A model generated the notes under the pieces. It was not told where the DNA came from and did not search any database. It saw only the letters and a list, made by a program, of their open reading frames with translations. A program made the position numbers and the translations under genes. A DNA stretch of 64,000 nucleotides from Helicobacter pylori Shi112 (GTDB lineage: Bacteria; Campylobacterota; Campylobacteria; Campylobacterales; Helicobacteraceae). This document shows, piece by piece, positions 56,101 through 63,521 of the stretch (position 1 is its first letter; every line of letters begins with the position of its first letter). The stretch is taken from the NCBI RefSeq assembly GCF_000277405.1, contig NC_017741.1, positions 744,001 to 808,000 on the forward strand. Reading direction: 5' to 3'.

Positions 56101-59100
56101 TTATTCCCGCTTAAAAGCGTGTAAGTGGTTTTATCGGTCAAATCCCTTTCAATATTAAAAATACTATTATTGTCAATAGCGATTGATCCTTGAAGACGGC
56201 TGAAAGGATCGCTGTTAATGAGCGTGTTTGTGCCTTTAAAAGTGGTGTTTTTAGTGTCGTTAAACGAATAGCTACCGCCACTAAACGAGTTGTTGTTGAA
56301 AATAAGGTTTTGCGCTTTTGCGTTGATATTATAGGAATTGAAGGTGTTGTTTTCTAGGGTTAAAGAATTTCCAGCACTGTTTTCACCCCCTTTATAAATC
56401 AAAGTGCCATTATCGCTAAAATTAACATTCTTAATCACGGCATTTCCGTTAGCACTAGCGTTATCCACGCCAAAATTCCCCCCTCCATTCACAGAGCCTT
56501 TATCCCAAGTAATGTTATTGGCCTTAAGGTTAAAGCCTCCATGCGGGGTTTGGTTGCTAAAATTGGCGTTTGTTACATTCAAATTACCATTATTAACAAT
56601 GAAATTCATCCATGAATCTTGCAAACCGGCTTTATCGTTATTCAAACTAGCGTTAGCGATATTCAAACGCTCTTGAGCGTTAAACACTAAAGTCGCACCC
56701 CCACCGGTTTGAGCGCCGTTACCAGAGCGAATCGTGCCGGTAATATCAATTTGATTGGCTTTAAAAACGCCTTGAATATAGCCCACTAACCCCCATTCAG
56801 CCCCCGAAGTTTTCCCAAAACTCACCACGCTATTAGAAGCGGGATTCGCCCCAGCAAGAAAGGGGGTGGTTTGGTTGAACACTAAAACGCTGTTAGAGCC
56901 GCTATAATCTTGCGTGAAAACGCCTGTGCCAGCGATCTTCCAAGTCGTCATGCCGTTGAGATAGAACACGGTGTTACTGGCGTTGTTATTGACATTTTTA
57001 AGATTAAACGCATCGTTATAAATATTCACGCAATGCGTATAGCCTAGAGTGCATAAACGAGTGAGCGTGATCCCATTATTAAAGTTTTCTTTGATGTAGT
57101 AAGTCAAGCCGTTATCAATGAATTGGACATTATAAATTTTAGCGCTGCTTGGCACGGATTGATTCTCATCAACTAACCTACCACTAGGATTTTCCCCGCT
57201 CGTCCAGCGCAACATTTGATACAAAGCGTTATTATTTTTATAATCCACGCTTTTAGCGTTAAGCAATTGATAAGTCGTGCCTACGCTTAGGCTGTTCAAA
57301 AGCCCTTGCATGTTAAAAACAACGCCCTTATTGAAAGTGAAAGTTGTTTGAGCGCCGTTTATTTTAAATTGGTTATTCGCATTGAAAGTGTCATCAGTAA
57401 AACTGACTTTAGGGGTATTATTGAAATCAAACACACCCCCATTGAACGAGTTCCCACTAAAATCCACTTGCTTGGCGTTGAAACTAAACGATCCGCCATT
57501 GAACGAGTTGTTATTGAAAGCGTCTGTCTGCTCCGCGTGGTTGAAACTAAACGAACCGCCATTAAATTTGTTTTCATTAAAGGCGTTATTTACGCCATTA
57601 AAAGTGTAAGAAGCGTCATCTAAAACGGATTTTTCAATGGTAGTCTTGCCTTGAAACTTAAAATTCCCTGCTAAAAAGTTCGTGTTTTTAAAATGGTAAG
57701 AATTTTCAGCGCCTTGAAATTTGTAATAAGCCTTGTTGAAATTCACGCTATCAAAAGCGCCATTACCGGTAAAATCATACCCCCCACCCGTCCAATCGTA
57801 AAAATCAGACTGAGAAACATTGATCTTGCCGCTCCCAGAGCTATCCCCTAACGCCATAAAAGTCATGTAAGAGTTTTGTGAAGTGGTTTTTAGGTTTTTA
57901 AAATCAGCCCCGGCGATATTAATTTCAGTCGCGCCCACAAAATTCAAAGTCGCCCCCCCACCGGTTTGAGCGCCGTTACCAGACATCATGTTACCGGTGA
58001 TATAAACCCTATCGGCTGTGAAAGTGCCGGTGATATAGCCCGTTTTCCCCCAATTGACTCCCTCATACCCCCCAAAACGCACCGTGCTGTTAGATTTAGG
58101 GATGCTGCCATTAGCCCAAGGGGTCGTAGCGTTAAAGACTAAAGCGCTGTTTTTCCCACCATAGGTTTGAGTGAATCTCGCATTAGTGTAATTCCAAGTG
58201 TTTAAGCCGTTAAGATAAAAAATCGTGTCAGATCTATCATCATTAATATTTTTTAAATTAAAAACATTGTCATGGATATTCATGCTATTGGTGTAGTAAA
58301 TATTGTTCGCGCCATAATAGACAGATTGTAAAACAATAGAATCAGGGCTAAAAATTTGTCTAAAATTATAGAGCGTGCCGCCTAAATTGTAGGTTACATA
58401 GTAAGTGTGGGTGTTGTTATTAGAAGTGGCGTTTTTGCTGTTGTCTTTTGTGGCTTGCGTGTTTTTAAGCCTGATAATATTCCATAAGTTGCTGACATCA
58501 TTGTAAGCGATAGAGCCATTTTTCATGCTAAAGAGCGTGTAAGCGCTCCCTATTGTGGGCGTGTAATTTTGAATATTAAAAACCGCATTAGGATTAATGG
58601 TAACTTTAGCGCTCATATTGATAAAGGGCGAAGTGGGATTGTTGATCGTGGTTGTGCCTTGAAAATGAACACTAGCATCAGATCTATCAAAAACGAACCA
58701 ACCCCCATTAAAGGTCAAATTATTAAAAGTGATATTGCTTGCATTAAGAATGTAGGCATTTCCTATAGTATTAGTGTTGGGCATGCTCCCTAGAGTGCTG
58801 TTGTTAAAGGTAACGCTATTGGCGTTAAGATTGAGTTTATAATGATTGATATTAGAGTTAGTGAAAGTGATGCTCCCCCCGATACCATTCCCACCCTTAT
58901 AAGTGAGCGCGCCGTTATTATTGAAAGTTACCCCGCTAATGGTGGTTGTGCCATTGCTATCCACATTATCAAAGCCAAAATTCCCGCCATTGACGATCCC
59001 GCCATTATAAGTAATCTTTCGCCCCATCACATTAAAGCCCCCATTAGGGGTTTGGTTGCCAAAATCCGTGTTTGTCAAATTCACGCTATGATTGGAAATC

Positions 59101-59720
59101 AAATTGATCCAAGAAGTTTGCATCCCAGCTCTGTTATTTTGAAAATAAGCCCCATTAGCGCTTAATTCGTTTGAGCTTTCAAAAACAAGTATCGCCCCTC
59201 CGCCGGTTTTTAACTCATTACCCGATCCAACAGCTCCTGTGATAAAAATATCTCTAGCCTTAAAAACCCCTGTAATAAAACCTATATAGCCCTTTTCCCC
59301 AAACCACACAGAAGAATTATTGGGCGTTGAAGAAGCGTTTTTTGTCCCTATGTATAACTTACTATTATTATAGTTTTGCGTAAAACTCCTACTCCCCCCA
59401 GCCCAGGTGCGTAAAGGGCTGACATAGTAGGATTTGTTGTTATGATTTTCATTCACGCTATTGAGCCAATACACCGAACTATTATAATCTTCACTTTGAG
59501 CGCTCAAAGCTGAAACAAACCCTAAGGCTAAAAAGATTTTTTTATTAAAGGATACGCAAAGATTTGAATGCGTTTTTAAGGGATAAATTGTCAAAGACGA
59601 GTTTTTGATTTTATATTTTTTAGCGATTTTCTTTTTAACGCCCTTAAAAGAGCGGTTTTTAAAGCGTTTGTTTTTTAAATCTGTTTTATCATTTTTATCA
59701 ATCATTTTAAACTCTTTCAT
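50151..59720 (-). CDS. faaA: VacA-like autotransporter FaaA
   Basis: 3189 residues. A basic N-terminus (KNKRFKNRSFKGVKKKIAKKY) and hydrophobic core (IFLALGFVSALSAQS, about 64–78) form an extended signal peptide. The passenger is Asn/Gly-rich beta-helix with four or five long repeats (ITGxxxSGNxxxTGGGA near residues 160, 577, 995, 1383, 2085) and a helix-rich segment at about 2130–2430. The C-terminal about 290 residues form the autotransporter barrel (LWATGVGGVSFVENGTGTLYG … GNIGMRLAF). Similar proteins localise to the flagellar sheath and aid colonisation (known for FaaA). The frame is fully intact. A second ATG at 59705 (MIDKND) is an alternative start. Confidence 0.92.
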   Translation of the reverse strand: MKEFKMIDKNDKTDLKNKRFKNRSFKGVKKKIAKKYKIKNSSLTIYPLKTHSNLCVSFNKKIFLALGFVSALSAQSEDYNSSVYWLNSVNENHNNKSYYVSPLRTWAGGSRSFTQNYNNSKLYIGTKNASSTPNNSSVWFGEKGYIGFITGVFKARDIFITGAVGSGNELKTGGGAILVFESSNELSANGAYFQNNRAGMQTSWINLISNHSVNLTNTDFGNQTPNGGFNVMGRKITYNGGIVNGGNFGFDNVDSNGTTTISGVTFNNNGALTYKGGNGIGGSITFTNSNINHYKLNLNANSVTFNNSTLGSMPNTNTIGNAYILNASNITFNNLTFNGGWFVFDRSDASVHFQGTTTINNPTSPFINMSAKVTINPNAVFNIQNYTPTIGSAYTLFSMKNGSIAYNDVSNLWNIIRLKNTQATKDNSKNATSNNNTHTYYVTYNLGGTLYNFRQIFSPDSIVLQSVYYGANNIYYTNSMNIHDNVFNLKNINDDRSDTIFYLNGLNTWNYTNARFTQTYGGKNSALVFNATTPWANGSIPKSNSTVRFGGYEGVNWGKTGYITGTFTADRVYITGNMMSGNGAQTGGGATLNFVGATEINIAGADFKNLKTTSQNSYMTFMALGDSSGSGKINVSQSDFYDWTGGGYDFTGNGAFDSVNFNKAYYKFQGAENSYHFKNTNFLAGNFKFQGKTTIEKSVLDDASYTFNGVNNAFNENKFNGGSFSFNHAEQTDAFNNNSFNGGSFSFNAKQVDFSGNSFNGGVFDFNNTPKVSFTDDTFNANNQFKINGAQTTFTFNKGVVFNMQGLLNSLSVGTTYQLLNAKSVDYKNNNALYQMLRWTSGENPSGRLVDENQSVPSSAKIYNVQFIDNGLTYYIKENFNNGITLTRLCTLGYTHCVNIYNDAFNLKNVNNNASNTVFYLNGMTTWKIAGTGVFTQDYSGSNSVLVFNQTTPFLAGANPASNSVVSFGKTSGAEWGLVGYIQGVFKANQIDITGTIRSGNGAQTGGGATLVFNAQERLNIANASLNNDKAGLQDSWMNFIVNNGNLNVTNANFSNQTPHGGFNLKANNITWDKGSVNGGGNFGVDNASANGNAVIKNVNFSDNGTLIYKGGENSAGNSLTLENNTFNSYNINAKAQNLIFNNNSFSGGSYSFNDTKNTTFKGTNTLINSDPFSRLQGSIAIDNNSIFNIERDLTDKTTYTLLSGNNIKYNNEILADNVFSKNLWNLIHYGGEQGTLLRADNNTFFVQFTQSNGQKFVFEETFNPGSITYKYLTLNSSPFHTDADSKDIWSQVRKQFDFIPGKTPVCVGVCYIAPYKNQDLIGSSAFAWSLNFGATVVGTLLLGSAQEKANNNGGSIWFGKNNLLYLHGNFNATNIFLTNNFNVGNPNAGGGATINFNADETLNADGLNYTNFQTVAMGLQTSASQHSWANFNSRLSMDIKNSNFRDFTWGGFNFNSGRITFENTTFSGWTNINGATESGSSYVNMVANTDLIFTNSILGGGIRYDLKANNIIFNNSQMVIDVSKNVNQSSLNGNVTFNNSRLSVKPNAAINIGDSQTQTTLENASSLSFYNNSVANFNGTTAFNGVSYLNLNPNAQLSFNQANFNNANVTFYGIPLFGKTPDFGNSVRLINFKGNTNFNQATLNLRAKNIHINFQGASTFENNSTMNLAESSQASFNALSVEGETDFNLNGSSLLNFNGDSVFNAPVSFYANNSQISFTKLATFNADASFDLGNNSTLNFQSVLLNGTLNLLGNGANALSINASGNFSFGTQGVLNLSNVNLFDAENKPLVYNILQAQNIQGLMGNNGYEKIRFYGIQIEKADYSFNNGVHSWSFTNPLNTTETITETLHNNRLKVQISQNYASNNEMFNLAPSLYDYQKNPYDESSNSYNYTSDKTGTYYLNSNIKGFNQNNEIPGTYNAQNQPLQALHIYNQAITKQDLSIIASLGKEFLPKIANLLSSGALDNLNFNSPNSFETILGIFEKYGITLNQENWKSLLKIINGFSNTANYHFSQGNLVVGAIKEGQTNTKSVVWFGGDGYKEPCAVGDNTCQMFRQTNLGQLLNSTSPYLGYINANFRAKNIYITGTIGSGNAWGSGGSANVSFESGTNLVLNQANIDAQGTDKIFSYLGKEGIDKLFGEKGLGNILSNIIYEESLNDNAIPKDLASMIPKDFGSKTLSSLLNPTEVNNLLGVSAFKNAIMEILNSKTVGDVFGENGLLNALDPIKRKEIDQMLLEQIQAHSSGFEKFIVKTLGIENVENFINNWYGKQSLSSFANNFVPGGLNQALDKIGSNANSKDLQNFLDKTTFGDILNQMINQAPLINKLISWLGPQDLSVLVNIALNSITNPSKELLGAISGMGQKVLNDLLGEGVVNKIMSNQVLGQMINKIIADKGFGGVYHQGLGSILPKPLQDELKKLGMGSLLKPKGLHNLWQKGNFNFLAKDYVFVNNSSFSNATGGGLNFVAGKSIIFNGKNTINFTQYQGKLSFISQDFSSISLDTLNATNGLTLNASKNDISVQKGQICVNVLNCMGEKKANSLSAPTDETLEVNANNFTFLGTIKANGLVDFSKVLQNTTIGTLDLGSNALLRANNLIVNNAFNNNSNHRADISGNLNVVKGATLSTNENGLNVGGDFKSEGPLIFNLNNPTHQTIINVTRTSTIMSYNNQALINFNTQLKQGAYTLMDAKRMVYGYDNQMILGGSLSDYLKLYTLIDFNGKRMRLNGDSLSYDNKPVNIKDGGLVVSFKDNQGQMVYSSILYDKVQVTVSDKPINIQAPSLEYYIKYIQGSAGLNAIESAGNNSLMWLNALFMAKGGNPLFAPYYLQDTPTEHIVTLMKDITGALGMLTNSNLKNNSTDVLQLNTYTQQMGRLAKLSNFASFDSTDFSERLSSLKNQRFADAIPNAMDVILKYSQRDKLKNNLWATGVGGVSFVENGTGTLYGINVGYDRFIKGVIVGGYAAYGYSGFYERITSSKSDNVDVGLYARAFIKKSELTFSVNETWGANKTQISSNDALLSMINQSYQYSTWTTNARVNYGYDFMFKNKSIILKPQIGLRYYYIGMTGLEGVMNNALYNQFKANADPSKKSVLTIDFAFENRHYFNKNSYFYAIGGIGRDLLVRSMGDKLVRFIGDNTLSYRKGELYNTFASITTGGEVRLFKSFYANAGVGARFGLDYKMINITGNIGMRLAF

Positions 59721-59727
59721 GCGGTCA

Positions 59728-59747
59728 TGCTAATACTTGCTAATACT
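59728..59747 (-). repeat. Tandem 10-bp repeat in the faaA leader
   Basis: tgctaatact occurs twice in direct succession (plus-strand sense), 8 bp upstream of the faaA ATG at 59720, between it and the -10. A gain or loss of one unit would change leader length by 10 bp. Confidence 0.75.
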
Positions 59748-59760
59748 TTTTGCACTGCCT

Positions 59761-59766
59761 ATTATA
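59761..59766 (-). promoter_or_regulatory. -10 element of faaA
   Basis: TATAAT on minus in TTGTTATAATAGG, 41 nt before the ATG at 59720. No clear -35. Confidence 0.55.
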
Positions 59767-59856
59767 ACAATTAAAAAAGAATGCATGATCTCTTTGTGTG
59801 GTTATAGGGATCGTATCTTGTGAATGGAAGCCATCATTGGGTTATTTGGAACCTTT

Positions 59857-60426
59857 TTAAAACGCGTAACTATAAGCCGCATGGATAAAAACGCTCTCTA
59901 AAAAATAAGAATTTTTAAAAGAATTTCTAGTGTTTGAAAAAGGGATTTTAGCCCCAAGCTCTATGCGGTGGTGATGAGCAATCGTGCTGCCAAGCCCCAC
60001 ATTAAACAAGCCGTTATACCCCATAAACGAACTATTTTTCATGCCTAAATGGTTGCTTTGGTAAAAATACCCTATCCCAAGCCCCCCATACACCCCAAAG
60101 CTGTATTTTTTGTAAGTGTAAAAATCGCTCAATACATCTGCATTCAGGCTCAATAAGGAAGTGTTAATCGTGTGCAATGCGGTGGGTTTTATCGCCATAA
60201 GGTAGGAAAATTCACCCCTTAGCGCTAGAGCTTTAAAAAAAGCGAATTGATACCCCCCTTTAGCCCCCCATAAAAAAGCCGTATAAGAAGAATCGCTAAC
60301 GGGTTTTGGGGTTATTTTAATAGGGGCTAAACCCACCATAGCCCCAAAATAAATATGACTTTTTTTAGGCTCAAACGCCCCTAACAAGCCCACCCATAAA
60401 GCCAAAATTAAAACAATTTTTTTCAT
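59857..60426 (-). CDS. Small outer-membrane beta-barrel protein (HP0608-like)
   Basis: 189 residues. I start it at the ATG at 60426 (MKKIVLILALWVGLLGAFE, a signal peptide) rather than the longer upstream frame, which lies inside hefC. The start overlaps the hefC stop (ATGA). Alternating hydrophobic strands with Gly/Tyr (FGAMVGLAP, YSFGVYGGLGIGYFY) and a terminal Phe (HAAYSYAF) indicate a roughly eight-stranded barrel. Translational coupling to hefC suggests a role near the efflux system, but no function is known to me. Confidence 0.8.
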   Translation of the reverse strand: MKKIVLILALWVGLLGAFEPKKSHIYFGAMVGLAPIKITPKPVSDSSYTAFLWGAKGGYQFAFFKALALRGEFSYLMAIKPTALHTINTSLLSLNADVLSDFYTYKKYSFGVYGGLGIGYFYQSNHLGMKNSSFMGYNGLFNVGLGSTIAHHHRIELGAKIPFSNTRNSFKNSYFLESVFIHAAYSYAF

Positions 60427-63400
60427 TCTAAAGTTTTTTGGTTTTGATAAAACCGCTTGATTTTGTCGTCTATGGGAGCGAGAAGGCGATAAAACACCGG
60501 CACAATGAGTAAGCTTAACACCATAGAAATCATCAAGCCCCCACTCATCGCAATCCCTATAGGGGATTTCATCGCCGCTCCATCCCCACTCGCTAACGCT
60601 AAAGGCAGCATGCCGCAAACCATCGCAATGGTCGTCATTAAAATCGGTCTCAGACGGGTTTTGCCGGCAAACAAAATGGCTTCTTTGATATTCAAACCTT
60701 TTTTACGCTCTTCATTCGCCACATCAATTAAAAGCGTGGCGTTTTTACCCACCATACCAATGAGCAAAATTAGGCCTATCATAGAGAACATGCTCAAAGG
60801 CTGATGGACTAAACCCAGAGCAAAAAACGCCCCTGAAAAGCTTAAAGGCATGGTAACCATGATGATAAAAGGCTCTAAAATGGACTCATACAACGCCGCT
60901 AAAATCATATAAATCAGCACAAACGCTGTCGCTAGAGCGATCAAAAACTCCCCATTGGTCTCTTTAGCGTTATCCGCTTCACCGGTGAATCTGTAATTCG
61001 CCCCTTCAACCAGCCATTCTTTAGTGTTTTTGCTCACTTGCGTTAAAATCTCGCCCAAAGAAACGCCCGCATTCCTATTAGGCTCAGCAAGCACCGTAAC
61101 GCTGCGTTGGCGGTTATAGCGAGAAATACTGGATGGGCTTTTAGTTTCTGTGATTTCCACTAAAGCGTCTAAAAACATCAATTTATCGTATTTATTACGC
61201 ACTTGCAAGCGTTTGATGTCTTCTACAGAAACGCGCTTGTTATCAGGCACTCTAATAATCATGTCGTATTCTTTACCATCTTGCTTGAACACGCTCGCTT
61301 GAGAAGTTCCAGAGAAAGCAGAGCTAACCACTGAACCAATGGTTTGAGCGCTCACGCCGTATTTGTTGGCGTTTTGTCTTAAGATTTTCAGTTGCAGTTG
61401 CGGTTGCGATTCGCTCGTGCTTGTATGGTAGCTTTCAACCTTGCCTTTTAATTCAGGGCTTTCTAATAAGAATTTTTTCAAATTCGCCACGCTTTTATCC
61501 ACCGCTTCTTGAGAATGGGAAAACACAAAGGTTTGGAAGGGCGAACTATCCCCACCGCCCCCTATAAGAGAGACTTCAGAAAGATTGATACTCTCTAAAC
61601 CTTTAGCTTCAGGCATGCTTTTTAATTCCTTTTTTAAAGCGCTCATCAACTCAAATTGCCCCAATTTGCGCTCCTTTTTGCGCTCTTTTAAAGGCTTGAG
61701 TTGCACAAAAATTTTAGCCTTAAAAGGGTTTTGTGCGGTGCCATAACCCACTTGCAAGGTGGTAAATTCCACCTCAGCATGCTTTTCAATCGCTTTTTGA
61801 AAGATCTTACTCTTTTGTGTCATGTAATCTATGCTCACGCCCGGTTTAGCCTTAAGCCACACTAAAAACCTCCCCCTATCTTCTTTCAGCATGAACTCCA
61901 TACCGATCTTAGAAGCCACAAAAAGCGAACCCACAAACACCAAAACCACCGCTATAAAGATAATGAGCTTGTGGTTTAACACCCACTGGAGCAATCTGGT
62001 GTAATAAGACTCTAAAGCCTTAAAAAAAGGCTCACTCCACACATAAAAACGAGAATGCCTGGGATTGACCACCACTGAGCTTACCATGGGGATAATCGTA
62101 ACGACCACCACATACGATAAAGCGATCGCTAAAGCCACCGTGATCCCAAAGCTTTGGAAAAAGCGCCCAATAATGCCTTTCATGTTCCCTATAGGCACAA
62201 AAACAGAGAGCAGCATCGCTGAAATCGCCACTAAAGCAAAGCCAATTTCCCTCACCCCCTCATAACTCGCTTTCCGTTTGTTCATGCCCATTTCTAGCTT
62301 TTTATGGATGTTTTCAATCACCACGATCGCATCATCAATGATAATCCCTATCGCTAGCGTTAAAGCCACCATGGTGAGCATGTTTAATGAAAAGCCCATC
62401 CATTGAATAAGCGCAAAAGTCCCCATGATAGAAATAGGGATAGAGATCGCTGAAACTAAAGTGATCGTGCCGTTACGCAAGAACGCAAACACCACTAAAA
62501 CCGCCAAAATCGCCCCTAAGACCAAGTCAAATTTCACATCTTCAATAGAGGTGCGGATATAGCCCGTGGTGTCTAAAAAGGGTCTGATTTCATAGCTAGG
62601 GCTAATGGCTTGAATGTGTTTTAAAGCTTCATACACCCTATCTACGATTTCAATTTCATTCGCTCCGGCAATCTTTTGGATTTCCAAAATCACACCGGGT
62701 TTGTCTTTAAAGCTCGCAAAAGTGTTGTCTTCTTCCAAACCGATTTCAATCTTTGCAATATCGCCAAGACGCACATGATTACCCACTTGGATCTTTTCCA
62801 CATCCGCAACGCTGTAACTATTCGCATTAATTAAAATAGACAATTCCCTTTGGCTATTGACAATGCGCCCCCCATCAATTTCCACATTCTCCGCTTTAAG
62901 CGTGTTGAAAAGATCCGCATAAGTTAGGTTGTATTTATTCATCAAAGTGGGATCTGCATAAATCCTAATCTGGCGCTCCCTAAAGCCGTTGAGTTGCACG
63001 CCCCCTACCCCATTGATTTTTTGGAGCATGGGTTTAATGGTGTTTTTAGCGTAGTCATTAAGGGTTGTAGCAGGCACGCTTGAACTGCTCACGAATAACG
63101 AAATAATGGCTTGGCTGTCGGTATCAAATTTATTGATAGAGGGTTTTTTAATGTTAGAATCATCAAAACGCACCGAAGAAATTTTATTAACCACATCGTT
63201 TAAGGCTTCTTCATTAGGCTTTTCTAATTCAAATTCAATGACGACGATACTCACATTTTTAGAACTCGTGGAAGTAACCTTTTTGATCCCATCAATCCCC
63301 ATCACCGCTTCTTCAATCTTATCGGTTACCTTACTCTCTATGATTTCAGCGCTAGCCCCAGGATAAGTCGTAGTAACCACCACCGTAGGCATATCAATTT

Positions 63401-63512
63401 TAGGGAAAAGCGCCACGCTCAATTTTTTAAACCCCATAGTCCCAAAAAAGACAATCGCCAAAGCAAACATCAAGGTCGTAATAGGACGATTAATCGCTGT
63501 TTTATACATCAA
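60423..63512 (-). CDS. hefC: RND efflux pump inner-membrane protein HefC
   Basis: 1029 residues of the HAE-1/AcrB family with 12 transmembrane helices and two large periplasmic loops. The proton-relay Asp pair is in GIIIDDAIVVIENI (TM4, about residue 391). PTVVVTTTYPGASAEIIE and GMVGKNATLLIDVANE are family signatures. HefABC is the main multidrug and bile-salt efflux system of H. pylori (known). It starts 9 bp after hefB. Confidence 0.95.
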   Translation of the reverse strand: MMYKTAINRPITTLMFALAIVFFGTMGFKKLSVALFPKIDMPTVVVTTTYPGASAEIIESKVTDKIEEAVMGIDGIKKVTSTSSKNVSIVVIEFELEKPNEEALNDVVNKISSVRFDDSNIKKPSINKFDTDSQAIISLFVSSSSVPATTLNDYAKNTIKPMLQKINGVGGVQLNGFRERQIRIYADPTLMNKYNLTYADLFNTLKAENVEIDGGRIVNSQRELSILINANSYSVADVEKIQVGNHVRLGDIAKIEIGLEEDNTFASFKDKPGVILEIQKIAGANEIEIVDRVYEALKHIQAISPSYEIRPFLDTTGYIRTSIEDVKFDLVLGAILAVLVVFAFLRNGTITLVSAISIPISIMGTFALIQWMGFSLNMLTMVALTLAIGIIIDDAIVVIENIHKKLEMGMNKRKASYEGVREIGFALVAISAMLLSVFVPIGNMKGIIGRFFQSFGITVALAIALSYVVVVTIIPMVSSVVVNPRHSRFYVWSEPFFKALESYYTRLLQWVLNHKLIIFIAVVLVFVGSLFVASKIGMEFMLKEDRGRFLVWLKAKPGVSIDYMTQKSKIFQKAIEKHAEVEFTTLQVGYGTAQNPFKAKIFVQLKPLKERKKERKLGQFELMSALKKELKSMPEAKGLESINLSEVSLIGGGGDSSPFQTFVFSHSQEAVDKSVANLKKFLLESPELKGKVESYHTSTSESQPQLQLKILRQNANKYGVSAQTIGSVVSSAFSGTSQASVFKQDGKEYDMIIRVPDNKRVSVEDIKRLQVRNKYDKLMFLDALVEITETKSPSSISRYNRQRSVTVLAEPNRNAGVSLGEILTQVSKNTKEWLVEGANYRFTGEADNAKETNGEFLIALATAFVLIYMILAALYESILEPFIIMVTMPLSFSGAFFALGLVHQPLSMFSMIGLILLIGMVGKNATLLIDVANEERKKGLNIKEAILFAGKTRLRPILMTTIAMVCGMLPLALASGDGAAMKSPIGIAMSGGLMISMVLSLLIVPVFYRLLAPIDDKIKRFYQNQKTLE

Positions 63513-63521
63513 AATACCCTA

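Noticed and set aside
50151..59720. Numerous plus-strand open frames of 60–120 codons opposite faaA
   Set aside because: Artefacts of the biased Asn/Gly codons of the repeat passenger; no start signals or domains.
60427..60618. N-terminal extension of the small outer-membrane protein
   Set aside because: Entirely inside hefC and precedes a clear signal peptide; the ATG overlapping the hefC stop fits better.
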